Positions 1 through 4,551 of a stretch of 8,202 nt of DNA are shown here, piece by piece. This stretch comes from an uncultured Dokdonia sp. (lineage in GTDB: Bacteria > Bacteroidota > Bacteroidia > Flavobacteriales > Flavobacteriaceae). Within the stretch, counting starts at the first letter, position 1. Every line of letters starts with the position of its first letter. The stretch covers positions 1 through 8,202 of the forward strand of contig CAKZKZ010000834.1 in assembly GCA_937124495.1 (NCBI GenBank), read 5' to 3'. The position numbers and the translations under genes were made by a program. A model generated the notes under the pieces. The model was not told the origin of the DNA. It did not search any database and saw nothing but the letters and a program-made list of their open reading frames with translations.

Positions 1-5
1 CTATT

Positions 6-93
6 ATCTAACGCTGGGTGACTTATATCGGTTCAAATGTCGCTAGATAAGCCAAGGCTAAAGTCTTCTTTCGTATCAAAGTGAATGTTAGAT
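6..93. other. attC-like imperfect palindrome (tentative)
   Basis: The segment begins with ATCTAAC (6-12) and ends with its exact reverse complement GTTAGAT (87-93). These fit the RYYYAAC and GTTRRRY core-site patterns of integron attC sites, and the 88-nt length falls in the attC range. Inside, a short ACTT/AAGT pairing and an AGCC-AA-GGCT hairpin give partial self-complementarity, but the fold is poor. No second such site and no integron integrase are seen in the window, so chance is a real alternative. A 14-codon open frame entering from the left edge stops at 44-46 within it; that could be the tail of a gene, but it is too short to call. Confidence 0.2.
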
Positions 94-94
94 G

Positions 95-142
95 GACTGA
101 TTTTCATACAGTGATTGGTAATCTCAATCATTATGACCAGTC
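95..142. repeat. nested imperfect inverted repeat
   Basis: Three nested pairings are visible: GACTG (95-99) with CAGTC (138-142), CATA (105-108) with TATG (132-135), and TGATTG (112-117) with CAATCA (125-130). Together they could form one long interrupted hairpin with a 7-nt loop. It lies directly after the attC-like segment and before the terminator at 168-196. No coding frame explains it. The function is unknown; a structured RNA end or a protein-binding site are both possible. Confidence 0.35.
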
Positions 143-167
143 ACACAATATAAAACATAACAGCTTC

Positions 168-196
168 ATGCCTAGCAAAATACGCTAGGCATTTTT
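168..196 (+). terminator. Rho-independent terminator
   Basis: A perfect 9-bp stem (ATGCCTAGC at 168-176, GCTAGGCAT at 184-192) has a 7-nt loop and runs into a T tract (192-196). This is a textbook intrinsic terminator reading rightward. It implies a transcript entering from the left, either from beyond the window edge or a small RNA covering roughly 1-167, since no gene is visible there. It insulates the small membrane protein gene downstream. Confidence 0.8.
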
Positions 197-229
197 ATCT
201 AAATTTTGCTCTTGAACTCCTTATTTTTT

Positions 230-253
230 TTGGTACAACTTAATTAATACCAA
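230..253. promoter_or_regulatory. inverted repeat ahead of the small membrane protein
   Basis: TTGGTA (230-235) and TACCAA (248-253) form a 6-bp inverted repeat with a 12-nt AT-only-rich spacer, ending 14 bp before the start codon at 268. Its position between the terminator and the gene would suit an operator. No strong promoter hexamers are evident close by, so this is only a candidate regulatory site. Confidence 0.25.
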
Positions 254-267
254 TTAAATAGGAAGCT

Positions 268-525
268 ATGACAACAAAAAAATTTAACCTTTCATCAATC
301 TTTACTTCATTCACCATCATGGCCTACATGATATTTATTGGTTTTGCAGAGAGAAATTCAGATCTAATTCAAATAGGTTATGCAGCAATTTGGAATTACT
401 GGCTTATTGTTTTGATAACAATTTTTGAGTTATATCGTAAGCAGAACCAGCATTATATAAACCAATACTTTGACTTTTTTACCGGGTGTATGGCACTTGC
501 TTTGGTATTAGCTTCAGTTATGTAA
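268..525 (+). CDS. small inner-membrane protein, function unknown
   Basis: This encodes 85 residues starting at an ATG with a usable Shine-Dalgarno sequence (AGGAAG, a few bases upstream). Three hydrophobic stretches can be seen: about residues 10-27, 37-56 (rich in Ile, Leu and Trp) and 70-85. They are separated by short polar loops, and a basic/polar segment (RKQNQ, residues 57-61) follows the second. The likely picture is a three-helix inner-membrane protein with no cleavable signal peptide. I do not recognise the family. It stands alone between a terminator (168-196) and a palindrome (548-573), so it is probably monocistronic. Nothing ties it functionally to the partition genes. It could be a membrane-acting toxin, an immunity factor or a neutral cargo gene; none of these can be claimed. 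Confidence 0.6.
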   Translation: MTTKKFNLSSIFTSFTIMAYMIFIGFAERNSDLIQIGYAAIWNYWLIVLITIFELYRKQNQHYINQYFDFFTGCMALALVLASVM

Positions 526-547
526 TTATACATCTAAATGCACTTTC

Positions 548-573
548 ACGCATAAAAAGCTATTTTTATGCGT
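548..573. repeat. 26-bp near-perfect palindrome, possible bidirectional terminator
   Basis: Two 11-bp arms (548-558 and 563-573, outer ends ACGCATA / TATGCGT) match perfectly around a 4-bp GCTA spacer. The arms include A5 and T5 tracts, so the transcript would fold into a hairpin in either direction. It sits 23 bp after the stop of the small membrane protein and before the next gene. It could terminate that transcript, although the U tract is inside the stem and not after it. A protein-binding operator is the alternative. Confidence 0.4.
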
Positions 574-620
574 AACTTGGTTGTATTATGTGTTTGTGTT
601 TAATGATCGGTGATATGAGA

Positions 621-1289
621 ATGGCATTTAGAGCAGACGAAGAAATAAAAAAAGGGTATGAAGATGCCTTTAGGTATTTGGTTCCAAAAGACGGTAATCC
701 AGAACAGCGTTCTAGAAGCAAAATGATAATTGAAGATCTGGTGGATGAATTAGGTCCTGTAATAGATAGTTATCCTTCATGGCACCCACTAGTTTCATCC
801 AATGATATTAGCACTCATTGTGTAACTATACCTGGTGGTGATTGTGGTTATGTTGGTCTAGATCACACCATTTACTTTGCTCATGGATTTGTTACCTGTC
901 CTTATGATGATGGCCAACGTATCTTAGATTCTGTTGAAAGTTTACCTGCTCATCCACTAGCGGTAATTACTGCTGAAAGATTGGATGAGCCTTTATATCA
1001 TTTGTCGGCTAATCCTGTTGTTGTTAAATGCGAGTGGCAAAGACCACTACCATTAAACCGAATGATCCCTAAATCAATTGCTGCACCTCTTCTTTTAGAA
1101 CAAGAGCTGCCGCATTGGAGGACTTCGCAATGTGCTGAAACATGGGAAACAATGCGCCCATATTTCTTAGGTACTCCAAATGGAAGTCGTTCTTCATTGT
1201 TTGTCACACAAGAAACAGGTCAGGTTCTTAAGGCTCTTTGGAATACAATAATTAATACTGGCATGTATGGAAATATAAGAGTAGATTAA
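621..1289 (+). CDS. conserved-type cytosolic protein, function unknown
   Basis: A protein of 222 residues if it starts at 621. In-frame ATGs also exist at 588 (233 residues), 603 and 615. I prefer 621 because GGTG (609-612) lies 8 bp upstream and because the residues before it (MCLCLMIGDMR) look unlike a soluble N-terminus. The protein is soluble, with no signal peptide or membrane segment. It opens with a charged helix (RADEEIKKGYEDAFRYL), followed by a Cys/Gly/His-rich section with GGDCGY-x-GLDH and FAHGFVTCPY. This could be a metal-binding or catalytic patch, but the residues do not match a motif I know. It resembles uncharacterised proteins I associate loosely with enterobacterial and marine mobile elements; I cannot name a family. 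It is on the same strand as parA, 83 bp upstream, but parA has its own promoter in the gap. Confidence 0.65.
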   Translation: MAFRADEEIKKGYEDAFRYLVPKDGNPEQRSRSKMIIEDLVDELGPVIDSYPSWHPLVSSNDISTHCVTIPGGDCGYVGLDHTIYFAHGFVTCPYDDGQRILDSVESLPAHPLAVITAERLDEPLYHLSANPVVVKCEWQRPLPLNRMIPKSIAAPLLLEQELPHWRTSQCAETWETMRPYFLGTPNGSRSSLFVTQETGQVLKALWNTIINTGMYGNIRVD

Positions 1290-1329
1290 ATTCTTATTTT
1301 AAAAGCCTTTATTTATTATCTTTTGTAGA

Positions 1330-1357
1330 TATAATGTAAATACATATGTGTGTACAT
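1330..1357 (+). promoter_or_regulatory. parA promoter with two tandem operator-like palindromes
   Basis: A perfect -10 hexamer TATAAT lies at 1330-1335; the -35 region (about 1307-1312) is weak. Immediately downstream, two adjoining 12-bp elements share the pattern ATGT-N4-ACAT: 1334-1345 and 1346-1357. They overlap the -10 end and the expected transcription start. A repressor bound here would block transcription, as expected for autoregulation by the ribbon-helix-helix partner of a ParA cassette. The second element includes ATGTGTGTACA (1346-1356), which recurs exactly at 2467-2477 after the cassette. The RBS of parA is weak (GGAT, about 10 bp before the ATG). Confidence 0.6.
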
Positions 1358-1372
1358 AATGGATAATAATAA

Positions 1373-2176
1373 ATGGCAAAGATTGCATGTTTCGCTAACA
1401 GTAAAGGTGGAGTAGGGAAGACTACTAGCTGCCTTGCTGTTGGTACTTGTTTAGCTGATTTAGGCTATAAAACACTTCTTATAGACTTAGACCATCAAGG
1501 TAATTTAAGTGATGATGTGGGTCGTGGTGATGAAGATTACACGATCACTGATTTGTTCGAAGATCCAAAGTTCGATATTACCAAGTTAGTTTACCCAGCA
1601 TTAAATAAAGAAGAAGAAATAGATAACTTGAATGTGATTCCAGCGGATATCACATTGGCAACAGAAGCACGAGCTGCTGAACGTTACCGTCATCGTTTGC
1701 AAATTCTATCCGATGGGCTGAAGCCCATTAAAGATCTCTATGATTTTATTCTTATCGATCTTCGCCCTGCTATTGACCTAAGCATCGAAAATGCACTTCT
1801 AATTACTGACATTGTTATTGTTCCTGTTGATATGGATAGAAGGGCTACGAAAGGTATTTCAGACTTGTTCGAAGTAATCGCTGAAATTAAGCGAAATGAT
1901 AAATTCGATTATATGTTAGTAAAAACCAAGATTGATGTACGTAATAAAATAATGCTTAAGGCAACAGAAGATCGTATTGCAGAAATGAAGCTTCATGCTA
2001 GCGATACTGCTATTCGTACAAGTGAAGATTTTAAAAAGGCTACAGAAGAAAAAATGCCGATTTGTTACTACGCAAAAAATTCAAAATCGCATCAGGATTA
2101 TATGAGCTTAACTAATGAAATATTAGATCATATGGAAATACTTGGTGAACGTTATAAAGATTTAAAGGTGGTATAG
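1373..2176 (+). CDS. parA: ParA-family partition ATPase
   Basis: This 267-residue Walker-type ATPase belongs to the ParA/MinD superfamily. It drives segregation of a plasmid or other replicon by cycling between nucleoid-bound (ATP) and free forms. The deviant Walker A box KGGVGKTT is at residues 11-18, with signature Lys11 and catalytic Lys16. The A' box LLIDLDHQGN is at 35-44 and the Walker B strand FILIDL at 125-130. The usual D-x-P-P after Walker B reads D-L-R-P here, a small departure. The length and the absence of an N-terminal HTH domain fit the small (type Ib-like) ParAs that leave autoregulation to their partner. The partner gene starts 3 bp after the stop, so the two are co-transcribed. 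MinD is unlikely (no C-terminal amphipathic membrane helix seen), as is a conjugative or flagellar paralogue, given the RHH partner and the flanking repeats. Confidence 0.92.
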   Translation: MAKIACFANSKGGVGKTTSCLAVGTCLADLGYKTLLIDLDHQGNLSDDVGRGDEDYTITDLFEDPKFDITKLVYPALNKEEEIDNLNVIPADITLATEARAAERYRHRLQILSDGLKPIKDLYDFILIDLRPAIDLSIENALLITDIVIVPVDMDRRATKGISDLFEVIAEIKRNDKFDYMLVKTKIDVRNKIMLKATEDRIAEMKLHASDTAIRTSEDFKKATEEKMPICYYAKNSKSHQDYMSLTNEILDHMEILGERYKDLKVV

Positions 2177-2179
2177 ACT

Positions 2180-2440
2180 ATGGCCAGAAAAGATAGAGTA
2201 GATCGCAAACATACTGGTGTAACCACGGTAGAAGAAAATAAGAATGTTACTACAGGTAAGAGACTTCCTTTGCGAATGACTCAATTTGAACTTGATGAAC
2301 TCGATGTTCTTACTGAAAAGGTTCAAGAGTTAATGCCACGTAAGAAGGTTAGTCGTAGTCGTATTATGAGGGCTTTAGTTCATATTCAAGATAATGCCCA
2401 ATTAAAGAAAATAGTTAAATCTATTACTGAGAACACCTAG
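2180..2440 (+). CDS. ribbon-helix-helix ParA partner (centromere-binding/repressor)
   Basis: Eighty-six residues, starting 3 bp after the parA stop, with a good Shine-Dalgarno sequence (AAAGGTGG, 2164-2171) inside the end of parA. The layout is typical of small type Ib partition adaptors such as ParG. A flexible basic N-tail (residues 1-26, starting MARKDRVDRK) would stimulate the ATPase. A predicted beta strand KRLPLRM (27-33) is followed by helix A (about 34-51) and helix B (KKVSRSRIMRALVHI, 55-69). The Arg/Ser-rich N-terminus of helix B fits RHH folds. The inferred role is to bind the related repeats upstream (1334-1357) and downstream (2453-2480), both to load ParA and to repress the operon. 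It is not a homologue of the large HTH-type ParB. The specific gene name is uncertain. Confidence 0.75.
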   Translation: MARKDRVDRKHTGVTTVEENKNVTTGKRLPLRMTQFELDELDVLTEKVQELMPRKKVSRSRIMRALVHIQDNAQLKKIVKSITENT

Positions 2441-2452
2441 CTATAAATAAAT

Positions 2453-2480
2453 AAGTGTACATACCAATGTGTGTACACTT
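2453..2480. promoter_or_regulatory. putative centromere/operator repeat after the par genes; possible shared terminator
   Basis: AAGTGTACA (2453-2461) and TGTACACTT (2472-2480) are perfect 9-bp inverted arms around a 10-nt spacer. The segment contains ATGTGTGTACA (2467-2477), identical over 11 bp to part of the operator-like region in front of parA. That identity argues for a binding site of the RHH partner. It sits in the 64-bp gap between two convergent genes, so the hairpin could also stop transcription. Read leftward the stem is followed by ATTTATTT; read rightward there is no T tract. Confidence 0.5.
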
Positions 2481-2504
2481 GTTATACTTTGATGCATAGA
2501 GTGG

Positions 2505-3887
2505 TTATTTTGGACTCATTGAAGAGTCATTCAAACCAGATATTAAATCATCTAATTTTTTTAAATATTCATCATTTTCATTTGCAATATTTTTGTACTT
2601 TTTAACCAGTCTATCTAAAGCCTTATTTGGTGATTGATGGAAATCTATATTCCTTTGAATGTCTCCGGCTATTTTGTTTAAAGTAATATTCATTTTTACT
2701 TTATTTTCCCCTTTAGGGAAAATATTGAATACTGGCTTTTCATCAACAAAAACTAAATTATACCGAGTACTTCTACCACCAGAGGATGTCTGTGAAATAA
2801 TTCCTTTATCAATTAAATCATTCAGATCACGAGTAGTTGTAGATGAAGATGCGCCAGTGATAGCTTGATATTTTTCAGAATTGATACCATTTTCAATTAA
2901 ACCATTAGCACCAAAGGAGAAAAACTTGGTGATAATTTTTTCTTGTCTCTTGTTCAATTTTGTATCTTTATGATGATCCCAAAAGATAGATTTTTTAAGA
3001 ATAAAGTCTATTTTATCTTTGGCATCTATCTGAGCTTCTTTTGTTGCTTCTACAAACCAATTTATCCATGAGGTTATGTTTGTACTTGGCTCTAACCTGG
3101 AGCTTTCAGCAAGCATTTCATAGTAATCATTTCTGTTGTTATTAATAGGTGTTGAAACACTAAATAATGGTGGAATCTCGAAATCTTGAAATAAAGCATG
3201 TTCTGATATAGCGCGTGCTATACGACCATTTCCATCACCAAAAGGATGTATTGAAGTGAACCACATATGAGCAATTGCTGATCTAATTGGACCGGGAACG
3301 TGATCTGAATCTTCATTTAATGGAGATGTGTCATTATACCAATTAATAAATGCCTCCATTTCATTTTCAACAATATTGCCTGGAGGTCCTTCAAAAATTG
3401 TTCTTTGATAATCACCAGTACCCGTAACTATTTCAACAGGCCCTATGCGGTAATCACCAACTTTAATTTCCATCTTCTTATAGTAATCTTCTTGTCCATT
3501 TAATAATAACTCATGCCAATTACAAATCATTTCTTTGGATAGGTTATTGGTAAAATTTTCTCTGACATCAATAAGTAAGGAAGCAATGCCATCTTCTTTA
3601 TGGAATATGCCTTTTGGTTGGCTTAAATCTAAATCTAAGTAACGAGCCACGGAAGAACGCACTTCTTCGCGATTAAGGTTTTCACCTTCAATGGCGCTAG
3701 TGTTAATTGCTTCTTCAACCATTAAGTAAATATAAGCTTCGGATTTATTTTCCTGGTCCAGTTGAGAAACTTGTCCCTGAAGATTTGAAGATATTTTAGT
3801 ATATTCTGCAATAGTTTTATTTAGACCATCTGATTCGTAGGTAAAGTTAGGCCAGTTACTTAGTTGCCAGTTATATTTTTCTCTCAT
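2505..3887 (-). CDS. fic: Fic-family AMP-transferase with N-terminal DUF4172-like region and winged-helix tail
   Basis: A 460-residue protein with ATG start at 3887 and an AAGGTG ribosome site just upstream. Fic enzymes typically transfer AMP from ATP to Ser, Thr or Tyr hydroxyls of target proteins. Residues 1-70 resemble the DUF4172 region that precedes many bacterial Fic domains. That region contains TSAIEG (63-68), matching the inhibitory motif (S/T)xxxE(G/N) whose glutamate blocks ATP binding, so this is a self-inhibited Fic with the inhibitor on the same chain. The catalytic motif HPFGDGNGRIAR (214-225) is canonical, with catalytic His214 and the phosphate-binding GNGR intact, so it should be active. 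Residues 311-378 look like a winged helix. Residues 395-455 are helical and charged, possibly a coiled coil. The upstream duplicated palindromes suggest regulation, perhaps by its own winged helix. It converges on the par cassette and is transcribed separately. The target protein is unknown. Confidence 0.9.
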   Translation of the reverse strand: MREKYNWQLSNWPNFTYESDGLNKTIAEYTKISSNLQGQVSQLDQENKSEAYIYLMVEEAINTSAIEGENLNREEVRSSVARYLDLDLSQPKGIFHKEDGIASLLIDVRENFTNNLSKEMICNWHELLLNGQEDYYKKMEIKVGDYRIGPVEIVTGTGDYQRTIFEGPPGNIVENEMEAFINWYNDTSPLNEDSDHVPGPIRSAIAHMWFTSIHPFGDGNGRIARAISEHALFQDFEIPPLFSVSTPINNNRNDYYEMLAESSRLEPSTNITSWINWFVEATKEAQIDAKDKIDFILKKSIFWDHHKDTKLNKRQEKIITKFFSFGANGLIENGINSEKYQAITGASSSTTTRDLNDLIDKGIISQTSSGGRSTRYNLVFVDEKPVFNIFPKGENKVKMNITLNKIAGDIQRNIDFHQSPNKALDRLVKKYKNIANENDEYLKKLDDLISGLNDSSMSPK

Positions 3888-3900
3888 GATATTGCACCTT

Positions 3901-4022
3901 TATTTGACCCATATTAGCATATTTTTTGGGTTGAATAAAGCCTATATTCAACCCAAAATGCTATCTAGCCCATTTTAAAGTGTTTTTTGGGTTAAATAGC
4001 AAGCTTATTCAACCCATTTATT
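3901..4022 (-). promoter_or_regulatory. fic control region: 61-bp tandem duplication with paired palindromes
   Basis: Two adjacent 61-bp units (3901-3961 and 3962-4022) align without gaps, with 39 identities in the first 55 positions by my count. Each has a half-site (TATTTGACCCA at 3901-3911, weaker TATCTAGCCCA at 3962-3972) and a palindrome with a 7-nt spacer. Palindrome 1 has perfect 14-bp arms (3924-3937 and 3945-3958, right arm TATTCAACCCAAAA). Palindrome 2 has 11-bp arms with one mismatch (3988-3998 and 4006-4016). The array ends 14 bp before the fic ATG. A dimeric repressor binding cooperatively is the simple reading. No strong promoter hexamers stand out; TAATAT near 3917 on the minus strand is a possible -10. 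Confidence 0.6.
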
Positions 4023-4236
4023 ATGTGTAAAAATGAATTAACTTCAGTATCCCACGCTTGTTATTGTTGTTAAGCAATAATCGCAGCATTCTTATTAGTA
4101 TCCATGCCGTATCTTCCAATCCACAATACCAACTTACTGCTCTAATTATCCATTCGGCTATTAGCAATACATTGTCAGTGTTTGAAAGCCATTTTGTTAT
4201 ACGCTTACGTAACGTTTTTTTAATTAGTGTTGTCAT
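4021..4236 (-). CDS. 71-residue small protein upstream of fic, function unknown
   Basis: Seventy-one residues from an ATG at 4236 with an excellent ribosome site: AAGGAG (minus strand, 4247-4242) 5 bp upstream. That site is the main reason to believe the gene. The product is basic at its N-terminus (KKTLRKRITKWL), then has a Trp/Ile/Leu-rich middle (about residues 23-55) containing AEWIIRAVSWY and TAWILIRMLRLLL. This could be an amphipathic or membrane-associated helical pair. It ends with an Asn run and a basic tail. Its stop lies at the edge of the fic control region, and both genes read leftward, so they may form a transcription unit or the array may separate them. I recognise no family. 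It could be a Fic regulator, a small membrane peptide or a non-functional frame; an overlapping frame on the opposite strand is less convincing because it lacks a ribosome site. Confidence 0.5.
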   Translation of the reverse strand: MTTLIKKTLRKRITKWLSNTDNVLLIAEWIIRAVSWYCGLEDTAWILIRMLRLLLNNNNKRGILKLIHFYT

Positions 4237-4256
4237 GTTTGCTCCTTATTTTTAGT

Positions 4257-4550
4257 AGATGACATATCTATTTATGCGTTTACTGTTTTTAACGAGAACT
4301 AAGTCTGAACCCGCCAAAAAGCTACATAACTATTTATGTTTGGAGCACACGAAAAGAGCCTTTTTATGGCCAATTATTGAAATTAATTTAAAAAGTTGCC
4401 GTGAATGAACTGCTGATGTTTATTGTTTTATAGTAAAGGAGAGGTTTAGCAGGAAAAAATCCCTGTTAAGAAGTGTTTAGTTAGAGTTGTTTTTAATGCC
4501 CGATCACCATTAATAGGTTAAAAAGTGAACATGTTACTATGGTGGCATGT
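4257..4550. other. intergenic stretch between small ORF and recombinase, no gene seen
   Basis: About 300 bp between two leftward genes. It must hold the promoter for the 71-residue gene, but no strong hexamer pair is evident. CTATTTATG occurs twice (4268-4276 and 4330-4338); the second copy lies in a small hairpin (ACATAA at 4324-4329 with TTATGT at 4334-4339). AAAGGAGAGG at about 4436-4445 looks like a ribosome site but is followed by no open frame. No tRNA or rRNA is recognised. Confidence 0.4.
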
Positions 4551-4551
4551 T
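4520..4551 (-). terminator. weak candidate terminator of the recombinase gene
   Basis: Read on the minus strand, AACATG (4551-4546) and CATGTT (4533-4528) pair over 6 bp around a 12-nt loop, and five T follow three bases later (4524-4520). The stem is short and AT-rich and overlaps the stop codon, so termination here would be inefficient if it occurs. Confidence 0.3.

Noticed and set aside
2..46. 14-codon open frame entering from the left edge and ending in TAG
   Set aside because: It is too short to tell a gene tail from chance, and it overlaps the attC-like segment.
998..1207. 69-residue minus-strand frame inside the 621-1289 gene
   Set aside because: It is antisense to a longer frame with coherent protein character and has no supporting start signals.
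4058..4255. 65-residue plus-strand frame opposite the 71-residue gene
   Set aside because: It has no Shine-Dalgarno sequence, whereas the minus-strand frame has an excellent one.
4436..4480. AAAGGAGAGG resembling a ribosome binding site
   Set aside because: No start codon followed by an open frame lies at a usable distance; a GTG near 4473 runs into a stop almost at once.
3888..4550. Search for an attachment-site direct repeat matching the umuC-side intergenic DNA
   Set aside because: By eye I found no shared block longer than short AT-rich words between this region, the left edge and 7400-7513.
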